Assembly (NCBI RefSeq): GCF_001953875.1
Contig: NZ_MQUR01000078.1
Coordinates: 1-37,559, forward strand
Source of the DNA: Streptomyces amritsarensis
Lineage (GTDB): Bacteria; Actinomycetota; Actinomycetes; Streptomycetales; Streptomycetaceae
Length of the DNA: 37,559 nt
Direction: 5' to 3'
The notes beneath the pieces were generated by a model. The model was not told where the DNA came from. It made no database searches and was given only the letters and a program-made list of their open reading frames with translations. The position numbers and the translations under genes are program-made. This document shows positions 8,768-16,694 of this stretch, in pieces (positions within the stretch are counted from its first letter, which is position 1; every line of letters starts with the position of its first letter).

Positions 8768-9028
8768 TCACACCCGGCCCCGGCACAGCTCCAGCAGGGT
8801 CATCGCGAGGGCCGTGCCGGGCTTGCCGAGGGCGTCGCTCCAATGGGAGAGCACCTCCATCTCGCGGGACAGGTGCACGCGGCGCCCGCCCGAGGCGATC
8901 CGGGCGTCCTGGATGACCGTCGAGACGGCCATCCGCTCCTGGATCAGCCCGATGATCCGGTCGTCGATGGCGTCGATACGGGTCCGGGACTCGGCGATCA
9001 GCTGCTCGGGGGTGGTGGTGACGCTCAT
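8768..9028 (-). CDS. Chorismate mutase (AroQ class, monofunctional)
   Basis: A small all-helical protein of 86 residues that fits a single AroQ chorismate mutase domain, which converts chorismate to prephenate at the branch to phenylalanine and tyrosine. Family hallmarks: 'ESRTRIDAIDDRIIGLIQERM' near the N-terminus (the helix 1 Arg and the 'IDxID' pattern), a following 'IQDARIASGGRRVHLSREMEVL' with Lys/Arg positions typical of the active site, and a C-terminal helix. It has no fused DAHP synthase or prephenate dehydratase. ATG 9028-9026 is preceded on the minus strand by a clear CAGGAG ribosome site (9035-9040). The transcript appears to begin near 9196, giving a leader of about 170 nt that contains a 22-codon ORF with Phe/Tyr codons and a stable hairpin. 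Attenuation by aromatic amino acids is therefore possible. Confidence 0.85.
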   Translation of the reverse strand: MSVTTTPEQLIAESRTRIDAIDDRIIGLIQERMAVSTVIQDARIASGGRRVHLSREMEVLSHWSDALGKPGTALAMTLLELCRGRV

Positions 9029-9068
9029 GGTGTTCTCCTGTGGGTCGTGCCGGCAGGAGCGGAAGCGC

Positions 9069-9102
9069 AGAGCGCCCCGGTCCTGTCGGACCGGGGCGCT
9101 CT
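9069..9102 (-). terminator. Perfect hairpin in the chorismate mutase leader (possible attenuator)
   Basis: Perfect 15-bp stem (9069-9083 with 9088-9102) and a 4-nt loop, 40 nt upstream of the chorismate mutase start. No plus-strand gene ends here, so it most likely acts on the minus-strand transcript. It lies 25 nt after the stop codon of the candidate leader peptide. The stem strength equals the true terminators elsewhere in the window. Confidence 0.6.
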
Positions 9103-9127
9103 GGGAAGTCAGCGGCTCAAGCGAGCA

Positions 9128-9196
9128 TCACGATGACCCATGGCGACCGGACCGGCCGGTGCCATAGGTAAAGAGGAAGCTCAGCTGCTTGCGCAC
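9128..9196 (-). CDS. Candidate leaderless leader peptide of chorismate mutase (22 codons)
   Basis: A GTG-initiated ORF of 22 codons upstream of the chorismate mutase gene. Residues 6-11 read SFLFTY: two Phe and one Tyr, the end products of the pathway the downstream enzyme serves. The GTG lies 7 nt after a CATAAT -10 hexamer, so the transcript would start at or next to the start codon (leaderless). A 15-bp hairpin follows the stop codon. The remainder is Gly/Arg/Ser-rich. This arrangement resembles ribosome-mediated attenuation leaders, but the aromatic codons are few, so it could also be chance. No protein family is recognised. Confidence 0.4.
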   Translation of the reverse strand: MRKQLSFLFTYGTGRSGRHGSS

Positions 9197-9203
9197 GAAA
9201 CGG

Positions 9204-9233
9204 ATTATGGCCCGGCGTCCGCTCGCGTGCCAA
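9204..9233 (-). promoter_or_regulatory. Sigma-70 (HrdB)-type promoter for the chorismate mutase transcript
   Basis: On the minus strand TTGGCA (9233-9228), an 18-nt spacer, then CATAAT (9209-9204). This is one of the best consensus promoters in the window. Predicted start point is about 9197-9196, coinciding with the leader-peptide GTG. Confidence 0.6.
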
Positions 9234-9276
9234 GCCGATTCGGATGGTGAGACGAAGGGGCCCCGGCGTCCCCCGT

Positions 9277-9282
9277 TAGAAT
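9277..9282 (+). promoter_or_regulatory. Candidate guaA -10 element
   Basis: TAGAAT hexamer in the 5' region of guaA, giving a start near 9289 and a leader of about 30 nt. I cannot find a convincing -35. It diverges from the chorismate mutase promoter about 45 bp away. Confidence 0.35.
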
Positions 9283-9320
9283 CGACAAAACAGCCACCTC
9301 TTCCGCCGGAAGGCCGCCCC

Positions 9321-10907
9321 GTGCCAGAAGCACCCTCCGCCGCCCACGACAGCGCCCCGGACACGGTTCTCGTCGTCGACTTCGGCGCACAGTACGCCCA
9401 GCTCATCGCCCGCCGCGTCCGCGAGGCACGGGTCTACAGCGAGATCGTGCCGAGCTCGATGCCCGTCGACGAGATGCTGGCCAAGAACCCCAAGGCGATC
9501 ATCCTCTCCGGCGGTCCGTCCTCCGTCTACGAGGAAGGCGCCCCGCAGCTGGACCGCGCCCTCTTCGAGGCCGGGATCCCCGTCTTCGGCATGTGCTACG
9601 GCTTCCAGCTGATGGCGACCACCCTCGGCGGCACCGTCGACAACACCGGCGCCCGCGAGTACGGCCGCACCCCGCTGCAGGTCTCCAAGGCCGGCTCCAC
9701 CCTCTTCGAGGGCACCCCGGAGAACCAGTCGGTGTGGATGTCGCACGGCGACGCCTGCTCCGCCGCCCCCGAGGGCTTCACCGTCACCGCGTCGACGAAC
9801 GTCGTGCCCGTCGCGGCCTTCGAGAACGACGAGAAGAAGCTGTACGGCGTGCAGTACCACCCCGAGGTGATGCACTCAACGCACGGCCAGCAGATCCTGG
9901 AGCACTTCCTCTACCGCGGCGCCGGCCTGGCCCCCACCTGGACCACGGGCAACATCGTCGAGGAGCAGGTCGCGGCCATCCGCGCGCAGGTCGGCGACAA
10001 GCGCGCCATCTGCGGCCTGTCCGGCGGCGTGGACTCCGCGGTCGCCGCGGCCCTCGTACAGAAGGCCATCGGCTCCCAGCTGACCTGCGTCTACGTCGAC
10101 CACGGCCTGATGCGCAAGGGCGAGACCGAGCAGGTCGAGAAGGACTTCGTCGCCGCCACCGGCGTGCAGCTGAAGGTCGTCGACGCCCAGGAGCGCTTCC
10201 TGAACGCGCTCGCCGGCGTCTCCGACCCGGAGACCAAGCGGAAGATCATCGGCCGCGAGTTCATCCGCGTCTTCGAGCAGGCCCAGCTGGAGATCCTCCA
10301 GGAGGAGGGCCCCGCGGTCGCCTTCCTCGTGCAGGGCACCCTCTACCCGGACGTCGTCGAGTCCGGCGGCGGCACCGGCACCGCGAACATCAAGTCGCAC
10401 CACAACGTCGGCGGCCTCCCCGACGACATCGAGTTCGAGCTCGTCGAGCCGCTGCGCCAGCTGTTCAAGGACGAGGTCCGCATGGTCGGCCAGGAGCTCG
10501 GCCTGCCCGACGAGATCGTCCAGCGCCAGCCCTTCCCCGGCCCCGGCCTCGGCATCCGCATCGTCGGCGAGGTCACCAAGGAGCGCCTGGACCTGCTGCG
10601 CGAGGCCGACGCCATCGCCCGCCACGAGCTCACCGCGGCCGGCCTGGACCGCGAGATCTGGCAGTGCCCGGTCGTCCTGCTCGCGGACGTCCGCAGCGTC
10701 GGCGTCCAGGGCGACGGCCGCACCTACGGCCACCCGATCGTGCTGCGCCCCGTCTCCTCCGAGGACGCCATGACCGCGGACTGGACGCGCATGCCGTACG
10801 AGGTGCTGGCCCGGATCTCCACCCGCATCACCAACGAGGTGCCCGAGGTCAACCGTGTGGTCCTCGACTGCACGAGCAAGCCCCCGGGCACCATCGAGTG
10901 GGAGTAA
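9321..10907 (+). CDS. guaA: GMP synthase (glutamine-hydrolysing)
   Basis: A cytosolic enzyme of 528 residues making GMP from XMP, ATP and glutamine, the last step of guanine nucleotide synthesis. The N-terminal class I glutamine amidotransferase domain has nucleophile Cys92 ('GMCYGFQLM') and His180 in 'VQYHPEV'. The ATP pyrophosphatase domain has the P-loop 'GLSGGVDSAV' (from about residue 232). The C-terminal dimerisation domain includes 'QPFPGPGLGIRI' and ends 'KPPGTIEWE', the standard GuaA C-terminus. The frame stays open 44 codons upstream, but GTG 9321 gives the normal length, is well placed after GGAAGG (9308-9313), and avoids running into the divergent promoter. It appears monocistronic, closed by a 20-bp hairpin. 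Confidence 0.97.
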   Translation: MPEAPSAAHDSAPDTVLVVDFGAQYAQLIARRVREARVYSEIVPSSMPVDEMLAKNPKAIILSGGPSSVYEEGAPQLDRALFEAGIPVFGMCYGFQLMATTLGGTVDNTGAREYGRTPLQVSKAGSTLFEGTPENQSVWMSHGDACSAAPEGFTVTASTNVVPVAAFENDEKKLYGVQYHPEVMHSTHGQQILEHFLYRGAGLAPTWTTGNIVEEQVAAIRAQVGDKRAICGLSGGVDSAVAAALVQKAIGSQLTCVYVDHGLMRKGETEQVEKDFVAATGVQLKVVDAQERFLNALAGVSDPETKRKIIGREFIRVFEQAQLEILQEEGPAVAFLVQGTLYPDVVESGGGTGTANIKSHHNVGGLPDDIEFELVEPLRQLFKDEVRMVGQELGLPDEIVQRQPFPGPGLGIRIVGEVTKERLDLLREADAIARHELTAAGLDREIWQCPVVLLADVRSVGVQGDGRTYGHPIVLRPVSSEDAMTADWTRMPYEVLARISTRITNEVPEVNRVVLDCTSKPPGTIEWE

Positions 10908-10924
10908 GGGGCCCCGCCCCGCAC

Positions 10925-10965
10925 GACGGCGCCGCCGCTCAGCCAGGCTGAGCGGCGGCGCCGTC
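10925..10965 (+). terminator. guaA terminator, 20-bp perfect inverted repeat
   Basis: Arms 10925-10944 and 10946-10965 are perfectly complementary with a single base between, so the tip opens to form the loop. It begins 17 nt after the guaA stop and is the longest perfect stem in the window. Confidence 0.92.
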
Positions 10966-11058
10966 GCCGTTTCGACGCCCGCGCGCCTCTGTTCTCCTCA
11001 CGCCGCGGCCAGTACCTTGCGCCGACGACGGCGGAGACGGACCGGAGGAGGGCGGGCG

Positions 11059-11880
11059 ATGTCCGAGGAGACGGCGGCGCCGGGCACACGGCCCGGCCCG
11101 GTGCCGGTGGACCGGCTGCGGTTCGAGATGCCGCCCGCGCACACCGACCCGGCCGAGGAGCGCGCGCACCGCAAGGAGCGCCTCGCCGGGACGCTGCGGC
11201 TGTTCGCGCGCCTGGGGTACGAGGACGGGGTCGCCGGGCACGTCACCGCCCGGGACCCGGAGCTCGACGACTGCTACTGGGTCAACCCCTTCGGCCGCGC
11301 CTTCGTCGCCCTCCGCCCGGAGGACCTGCTGCTCGTCGACGGGGACGGGCACGTGGTGCAGGGGGAGCGGCGGGTCAACCAGCTGGCCTTCGCCGTGCAC
11401 GCCGCCGTGCACCGGGCACGCCCCGAGGCGGTGGCCGTCGTCCGCGTGCAGGCCCCGTACGGCAGGGCCCTGGCCGCCCTCGGTGAACTGCTCGCCCCGA
11501 TCACCCACGAGGCCTGTGCCTTCTACGAGGACCACGCGCTCCTCGACGAGTACGCCGGAGCGCAGGACGGCGCTCGGATCGGCCGCGCGCTCGGCCCGTA
11601 CAAGGCGCTCGTCCTGCGCAACCACGGGCTGCTGACGGTCGGCGCTTCGGTGGACGCGGCCGCCTGGTGGTTCGTCGCGGCGGAACGGGCGGCGCAGGTC
11701 CAGCTGATCGCACGGGCCGCCGGGAAGCCGGTGCCCATCGACCACCACAGCGCCGTCGCCACCCGCGAGCGGTTCGGCGGGGACCTCGCCGCCTGGGTGA
11801 GCTACCAGCCGCTGTGGCAGACGGTCGCGGCCATGACGGCCACGGACAAGGTGTCCGCGGACGTGGCGTCAACATCATGA
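11059..11880 (+). CDS. Class II aldolase/adducin-family protein, metal site degenerate
   Basis: A 273-residue protein with the class II aldolase/adducin fold. Recognisable parts: 'GVAGHVTARDPE' near the N-terminus (usual 'GNISxR' region), 'NPFGRAFVALRPEDLLLVD', 'HAAVHRARPEAVAVVRVQAPYG', and 'LRNHGLLTVG' with His189. In active aldolases and epimerases the third segment normally carries an HxH pair (as in 'VHTHS') binding the catalytic metal; here it is Arg129-Val130-Gln131. One conserved metal-site His remains (His189). It is therefore probably not a standard zinc aldolase and may be a binding or adducin-like protein. ATG 11059 is chosen for the strong GGAGGAGGG site at 11044-11052; the frame is open into the end of guaA but the hairpin lies in between. 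Confidence 0.78.
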   Translation: MSEETAAPGTRPGPVPVDRLRFEMPPAHTDPAEERAHRKERLAGTLRLFARLGYEDGVAGHVTARDPELDDCYWVNPFGRAFVALRPEDLLLVDGDGHVVQGERRVNQLAFAVHAAVHRARPEAVAVVRVQAPYGRALAALGELLAPITHEACAFYEDHALLDEYAGAQDGARIGRALGPYKALVLRNHGLLTVGASVDAAAWWFVAAERAAQVQLIARAAGKPVPIDHHSAVATRERFGGDLAAWVSYQPLWQTVAAMTATDKVSADVASTS

Positions 11881-11982
11881 ACCGTTAATCACCTGCTCTG
11901 ACATCGTGCGCAATCCGGAGCACTGCCGCAGTGGTGCACAATTCGCTGGCATTGCCCCGTAGTTCAGAGAGGCGGCACGTAC

Positions 11983-13239
11983 GTGGCTGTCCAAGAGATG
12001 TCCCGCGGCACCCATACCGCTGCCTGCGCCTGCGAAGAGTGCGCACGGGAAGGGCACCGCCGAGCGGTCGCCGCGTTCCTGGAGAAGCGCGAGGAGTTCG
12101 CCGCCGGACAGGGCGTTCCGGCCGCCGTGGCCCACTCCCTCGGCGCCTCCCGCCAATGGGTCTCCGACGAACTGGCCCTGTCCGCCCGCAACGTCGCCGA
12201 CCGGGGCCGGGAAGCCGGCAACTCCTGGCTGTACGTGTTCTCGCGGCGGGCCGTCCTCGCCGTGTGGATCGCCGCCGGCGTCCTGCTGCTGATCCAGGTC
12301 GCCGCCGCGCTGGGCACGGGCTGGTCCACGGCCCGCACCGCCGGACTGCTCGCCGCGCTGCTGCTGGCCGGGCTGCTGACGGTCGCGGCCCGCGCCCAGT
12401 CGCTGCGCGGCGGGCTGCTGGCCCCGCTGGTCGGCGAGGACAACCGGCTGTCCACCTCGAAGGCGGTGCCCAGTGCCTGGGTGGTGCTCACGGCGTTCGC
12501 CACCCTGCTGCCCGCGCTGCGGCTGGCGGCGTCGGCCCCCGGCCCGGAGCGCCGGGCGCTGTACGCGGGCCTCGCCCTGGACCGGGCGCTGCCGCTGCTG
12601 TCGGTGGTCGTGCTGACCTCCGCGGTGGCGGTGCTGGTGCGCCGGGTCGTCTCCGTCCGCATCATGGGCCAGCGGCTGCAGAAGCTGCCGGCCGACCGGC
12701 CGCGCGGCGCGGACCTGCTGACGGACGACGCGGGCCGCGGCAGCTTCCCGGACGCGCAGTACGTGCTCGTCTCGACGGTCGTCCTGGCCTACGCGGCGGC
12801 CTCACTCGCCCGTTTCCCCGACCGGCTGCCGCAACTGCCGTGGTCGCTGGCCCTGCTGGTCGCCCTGTCGGCCGCGGTGTACCTGGCGGCGAAGTACGCG
12901 GAGGGCAGCCGCCCGCTCGTGCTGTCGGTGGTGCGCAGACGGGAGCCCGGGGACCTGGACGCCGCCGTCCGACCCGGGGACGACATCGAGATCCGCGGCG
13001 TGGGCTTCGTGCCGCCCGGGGCGCAGACCCCGGAGATGCTCGCCCGGCTGGTGGTGCGGATCGGGGCGGTCCACGTGCACGTACCGCTGGTTCCGGTGCC
13101 CGGCGGGTTCACCAACCCCTCCGACGCGGTGCTGACGGTGCCGGTCCCGGCGGAAGTGGAGCCGGGGCGCACCGAGATCCAGGTGGTCACGGCCGCCGGA
13201 GTGGAATCCAACCGCTGCACCATCGACGTGGCCGAGTGA
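11983..13239 (+). CDS. Polytopic membrane protein with C-terminal beta-rich domain, unknown function
   Basis: A 418-residue protein I cannot assign to a characterised family. The N-terminus has 'CACEECAREG' with three closely spaced cysteines, then a soluble helical stretch. About six hydrophobic segments follow (near residues 84-106, 112-135, 160-180, 198-222, 258-280 and 285-305). The last 95 residues ('GDDIEIRGVGFVPPG ... GRTEIQVVTAAGVESN') look like an IPT/TIG-type immunoglobulin-like domain. GTG 11983 follows GAGAGGCGG (11967-11975); ATG 11998 is an alternative. A TCCC-rich upstream region holds a CACAAT -10-like hexamer (11937-11942). The DoxX gene follows after 18 nt and may be co-transcribed. 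Confidence 0.8.
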   Translation: MAVQEMSRGTHTAACACEECAREGHRRAVAAFLEKREEFAAGQGVPAAVAHSLGASRQWVSDELALSARNVADRGREAGNSWLYVFSRRAVLAVWIAAGVLLLIQVAAALGTGWSTARTAGLLAALLLAGLLTVAARAQSLRGGLLAPLVGEDNRLSTSKAVPSAWVVLTAFATLLPALRLAASAPGPERRALYAGLALDRALPLLSVVVLTSAVAVLVRRVVSVRIMGQRLQKLPADRPRGADLLTDDAGRGSFPDAQYVLVSTVVLAYAAASLARFPDRLPQLPWSLALLVALSAAVYLAAKYAEGSRPLVLSVVRRREPGDLDAAVRPGDDIEIRGVGFVPPGAQTPEMLARLVVRIGAVHVHVPLVPVPGGFTNPSDAVLTVPVPAEVEPGRTEIQVVTAAGVESNRCTIDVAE

Positions 13240-13257
13240 TCGGGGTAGACATGTCGC

Positions 13258-13767
13258 GTGACCAGAACCGAAGCACCTCCCCGGACCGACGTACCGCGCG
13301 GGCTGCGTGACCAGGCTGCCCGGTACCACCTGCTGCCCCTGCGGCTCTTCCTCGGCGTGACCTTCGTCTACGCGGGGCTGGACAAGCTGCTCGATCCCGC
13401 GTTCCTCTCCGCCTCCGGCGAAGGATCCATCGGCGAGCTGATGCGCGGGGTGCGCGACACCTCCGCCGTCCCCGCCCTCGTGGACCTGTCCCTCGAATCC
13501 CCGGTGGGCTTCGCCGTGTTCCTCGCCGTCGCCGAGATCCTGGTGGGCCTCGGCACCCTGGTCGGGCTGCTGTCGCGGACCGCGGCCGCCGGCGGGGCGC
13601 TGATCTCGCTCAGCCTGTGGCTCACGGTGTCGTGGGCGGTGTCCCCGTACTACTACGGCAACGACCTGATCTACCTGATGGCCTGGACCCCGCTGATCCT
13701 CGCCGGTGCGCCCTACCTGTCGCTGGACTCGGAGATCCGGTCGCGCCGGTCCCGGCGTACCGCGTAG
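13258..13767 (+). CDS. DoxX-family membrane protein
   Basis: A 169-residue integral membrane protein with four predicted helices. 'PLRLFLGVTFVYAGLDKLLDPAFL' is the characteristic DoxX N-terminal helix, and 'AEILVGLGTLVGLLSR' and 'WSPYYYGNDLIYLMAW'-like later segments also fit. The family is loosely linked to quinone or redox functions at the membrane; no reaction can be assigned. The GTG 13258 start has no good ribosome site, and a TAGACA hexamer lies 6 nt upstream (13246-13251), so a leaderless or coupled start is possible. The last 55 bp overlap the 3' end of a convergent membrane-protein gene. Confidence 0.85.
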   Translation: MTRTEAPPRTDVPRGLRDQAARYHLLPLRLFLGVTFVYAGLDKLLDPAFLSASGEGSIGELMRGVRDTSAVPALVDLSLESPVGFAVFLAVAEILVGLGTLVGLLSRTAAAGGALISLSLWLTVSWAVSPYYYGNDLIYLMAWTPLILAGAPYLSLDSEIRSRRSRRTA

Positions 13768-13937
13768 GTGACCAGGCCCACCAGGGCGGCCAGCGTCAGC
13801 CCGCCCGCGGTCATCGGGACGACCGCGTACCACGGCAGGTCGGCCTCGCCGGTGGTCTCGACGAGGTACAGCACGCCCGCCACCAGCAGGACCAGTCCCG
13901 CGATCAGCCGTCCCGGCTGGAACTCATGACGCCGCAC
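13713..13937 (-). CDS. Small two-helix membrane protein
   Basis: A 74-residue protein starting 'RRHEFQPGRLIAGLVLLVAG' with two transmembrane helices and a basic, Arg/Asp-rich C-terminal tail. I recognise this N-terminus as recurrent in streptomycete proteins beside PspC-domain genes, but have no function for it. GTG 13937 is chosen because GGAGGTGG lies just upstream and the start then overlaps the stop of the PspC gene by 14 bp (translational coupling); ATG 13967 is possible. Its 3' end overlaps the convergent DoxX gene by 55 bp, an unusually long antisense overlap. Confidence 0.7.
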   Translation of the reverse strand: MRRHEFQPGRLIAGLVLLVAGVLYLVETTGEADLPWYAVVPMTAGGLTLAALVGLVTYAVRRDRRDRISESSDR

Positions 13938-15267
13938 GGGCCACCTCCACCTGTCCGATACCCGCACCGAGGTCCAGCTCGATCGTCCCGCCGGCCTCGG
14001 TGCCGGCGGCCGGCGCGAGGGTCGCCGTCCGGTTCTGCTGCCCGGGCCCGGCCCGCTCGATGCGGCCCGCGTAGTCGCCCGGCAGCTGGATGTCGCCCAG
14101 GCGGCGGACCGTGACGTCCGCCCGGGCGGTGACCTCCCGGGGCAGGAGCACCTTGAGCCGGCCCGCGTCGATGGAGGCCCTGACGGCCACGGTGGTGCCC
14201 TTTGGCACGTCCAGCCGACTCAGGTCCAAGGTCGCCAGCCCGGTGCCCGCCTCGTACTCGGGCCGTACGTCGGCCACCGCGGCCGGCCGCCACTCGACCT
14301 CCCGCCAGTCGGTGCCGATCTCGCGCGGCAGCGCCGCGGCGCCCGCCAGCAGGCAGGAGGTGAACACGGCCAGCACGACCGTGCCGAAGCCGGTCCGCCC
14401 CAGCAGCGAGCTGACCGCCAGGCCCAGACCGAAGACGATCAGGGCGGCGGCGAGCCCGGTCTGCAGGGCCTCGCCGAGGGGGCTGCCCTCCCATTTCGCC
14501 GCGGTACCGGCCGCCCCCGCCAGCAGGGCGAACACGAACACCCGGCCGCCGATGCCGCCGCGCCCCCGGACCGGGGTGGCGGCGGGCGGCCGTACGTACA
14601 CGTCCGCGGCCCTCCCGGCCTCGGACTCCACCGGGTCGGCGGCGCCGTCGGGCCCCCACAGGTACCCCGTCGAGCCGACCGGTCCGGTCGTGCCGTCCTT
14701 GACCAGCGGGTCCCGCCACCACGAGGGGGAACCGGGAGCCGGCGGGGCCTTCGTCTCCGGCGGGGCGGCCGGAGAGTGCGCGGCGCGGGGCGCGGCCCCG
14801 CCCGCGGCGGGCGCCTCCGCCTCGGGGGCGACGGCCTGCCGCCGCCGCTGCGACCAGTAGGAGGCACCGCCCAGCGCCAGCACCACCAGGACCGAGAACA
14901 CCGCCAGCGCGCCGTTGTCCAGCATCGACAGGAACAGCGCACAGCCCACCAGGGCGGTGAACACCGCCGCCAGGGTCGCCCCCTCGACCCGGCCCGTCAG
15001 CAGCTTCTTCGCCTCGCTGTCCTCCTCGCCCTCCTGCGGGAGCAGCAGCCACGCGAAGCCGTAGAAGATGAGGCCGACGCCGCCCGTGACCGCGAGGACG
15101 CCGAGGACGATACGGAAGACCACCGGGTCCAGGTCGAAGTACCGGCCCAGGCCGCCGCACACGCCCGACAGGACCTTGTCGCGCTTGCTGCGGCGCAGGG
15201 GCGGCCGGGTCTCGGCCGCCCGGGGTGCCCCGGCGCCGGTCGGCGGGGCGTCGTGTACTTCGGTCAT
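13924..15267 (-). CDS. PspC-domain / LiaF-like envelope-stress membrane protein
   Basis: A 447-residue membrane protein. The N-terminal PspC domain (about residues 25-78) begins 'RRSKRDKVLSGVCGGLGRYF' and includes one membrane helix. Two more helices follow (near 95-137), then a Pro/Ala-rich cytosolic-type linker, then three helices (near 240-315). The C-terminal 120 residues ('LDLSRLDVPKGTTVAVRASI', 'GRLKVLLPREV', 'GTIELDLGAGIGQVEV') have the beta-helical character of the LiaF/DUF4097 domain. LiaF proteins restrain cognate LiaS-type kinases when the envelope is unstressed. It diverges from a histidine kinase that also carries a PspC domain, with 131 bp between starts, so a LiaFSR-like relationship is likely, though inferred from architecture. 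Confidence 0.85.
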   Translation of the reverse strand: MTEVHDAPPTGAGAPRAAETRPPLRRSKRDKVLSGVCGGLGRYFDLDPVVFRIVLGVLAVTGGVGLIFYGFAWLLLPQEGEEDSEAKKLLTGRVEGATLAAVFTALVGCALFLSMLDNGALAVFSVLVVLALGGASYWSQRRRQAVAPEAEAPAAGGAAPRAAHSPAAPPETKAPPAPGSPSWWRDPLVKDGTTGPVGSTGYLWGPDGAADPVESEAGRAADVYVRPPAATPVRGRGGIGGRVFVFALLAGAAGTAAKWEGSPLGEALQTGLAAALIVFGLGLAVSSLLGRTGFGTVVLAVFTSCLLAGAAALPREIGTDWREVEWRPAAVADVRPEYEAGTGLATLDLSRLDVPKGTTVAVRASIDAGRLKVLLPREVTARADVTVRRLGDIQLPGDYAGRIERAGPGQQNRTATLAPAAGTEAGGTIELDLGAGIGQVEVARAAS

Positions 15268-15398
15268 GCGTCCATGGTGACGGCCCGCGCGGGCCCCCGG
15301 AATCCGGTCCTACCCTGGCGCAACCCTGAGATCTCCCGGGCGGAACTGGGGGGATGCCCTGATGCCCCGCCGCGGCCCCCCGTGTGACCCTTGGTGAC

Positions 15399-16694
15399 AT
15401 GCCCCTAGCCGCCGCCTCCCGCCCCCCGCACGCCCCGGACGCCGACGACCCGCCGCAGCGCAAGCTGTACCGCAGCGCCGACGGCCGGATGCTCGGCGGT
15501 GTCGCGCGCGGTCTGGCCGGGCACCTCGGGCTGCCCGTGGGCTGGGTCCGGCTCGCCTTCCTCCTGCTGTTCATGTGGGGCGACGGGCTGGGCGTCCTGC
15601 TCTACGCCGCGTTCTGGGTGTTCGTACCGCTCGGTGTCGGCGGCCGCGCCGGGCACCGCTCCTTCTTCGAGGCCCTCCCCGACGGCACCCGGCGCCTGCG
15701 CAAACCCGACCGGGGACAGATCACGGCACTGATCGCCCTGTTCGTCGGCGCCGGCATCTTCATCTCCAAGGTCCAGCTGGGCGGCGAGTCCGGGCGCTAC
15801 GTGTGGCCGACGCTGCTGGTCGGGGCCGGGGTGGTCCTCGTCTGGCGGCAGGCCGACAACGCCCGCCGGGCCCACTGGACCACCGCCGCCGGACGGCACG
15901 GGCGGCTCTTCCAGGCCGCCCGCGCGCTCGCCGGGGTCGCCCTGGTCGGTGTGGGCCTCACCGTCTTCATCGTCGTACGCGGCTCCGCCGCGCAGCTCGG
16001 CAACGTCCTGACCGCCACCCTCGCCGTGCTCGTCGGCGTCGCCCTGCTCGCCGGACCCTGGCTGATCCGGATGACGCAGGACCTCTCCGAGGAGCGGCTC
16101 ATGCGCATCCGGGCCCAGGAACGCGCCGAGGTCGCCGCCCACGTGCACGACTCGGTGCTGCACACCCTCACCCTGATCCAGCGCAACGCGGAGGACGTCG
16201 GCGAGGTGCGCCGGCTCGCCCGCGCCCAGGAGCGCGAGCTGCGCAACTGGCTCTACAAGCCCGAGGGCACCGGCAAGGACGAGGCCGAGGAGCCGGCCAC
16301 CCTGGCCGAGGCCGTGAAGAAGACCGCCGCCGAGGTGGAGGACCACCACGGCGTGCCCATCGAGGTCGTCGTCGTCGGGGACTGCCCGCTCGACGAGAAG
16401 CTGGGCGCCCAGATCCAGGCCGCGCGCGAGGCGATGGTCAACGCCGCCAAGTACGGTGGCGAGGGCGGCCCGGTACAGGTGTACGCGGAGGTGGAGGGGC
16501 AGACGGTGTTCGTGTCCGTTCGGGACCGGGGCCCGGGCTTCGACATCGACGCGGTACCCGAAGACCGCATGGGCGTACGAGAATCGATCATCGGCCGGAT
16601 GCAGCGCAACGGCGGGACCGCACGGCTGCGGTCCGCGCCCGACGGCGGCACGGAAGTCGAGCTGGAGATGGAGAGGGCGGCGAACGCGGCATGA
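15399..16694 (+). CDS. PspC-domain sensor histidine kinase (HisKA_3 / NarL-type)
   Basis: A sensor kinase of about 431 residues. The N-terminal PspC domain is 'KLYRSADGRMLGGVARGLAG' plus two helices. Further helices lie near residues 105-125, 130-150, 172-192 and 196-215. The dimerisation/phosphoacceptor helix is 'ERAEVAAHVHDSVLHTLTLI', with likely phosphorylated His250. The ATPase domain has an N-box ('AREAMVNAAKYGG') and G-box ('VRDRGPGFD'). The start is uncertain: ATG 15399 is given, but GTG 15384 is in frame and neither has a good ribosome site. The stop overlaps the regulator start by four bases (ATGA), so the pair is co-translated. By context it senses envelope stress or antibiotic damage. 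Confidence 0.92.
   Translation: MPLAAASRPPHAPDADDPPQRKLYRSADGRMLGGVARGLAGHLGLPVGWVRLAFLLLFMWGDGLGVLLYAAFWVFVPLGVGGRAGHRSFFEALPDGTRRLRKPDRGQITALIALFVGAGIFISKVQLGGESGRYVWPTLLVGAGVVLVWRQADNARRAHWTTAAGRHGRLFQAARALAGVALVGVGLTVFIVVRGSAAQLGNVLTATLAVLVGVALLAGPWLIRMTQDLSEERLMRIRAQERAEVAAHVHDSVLHTLTLIQRNAEDVGEVRRLARAQERELRNWLYKPEGTGKDEAEEPATLAEAVKKTAAEVEDHHGVPIEVVVVGDCPLDEKLGAQIQAAREAMVNAAKYGGEGGPVQVYAEVEGQTVFVSVRDRGPGFDIDAVPEDRMGVRESIIGRMQRNGGTARLRSAPDGGTEVELEMERAANAA

Noticed and set aside
9189..9320. 44-residue N-terminal extension of GMP synthase in the same open frame
   Set aside because: GTG 9321 gives the usual length and has a good ribosome site; the extension crosses the divergent promoter and reads as low-complexity.
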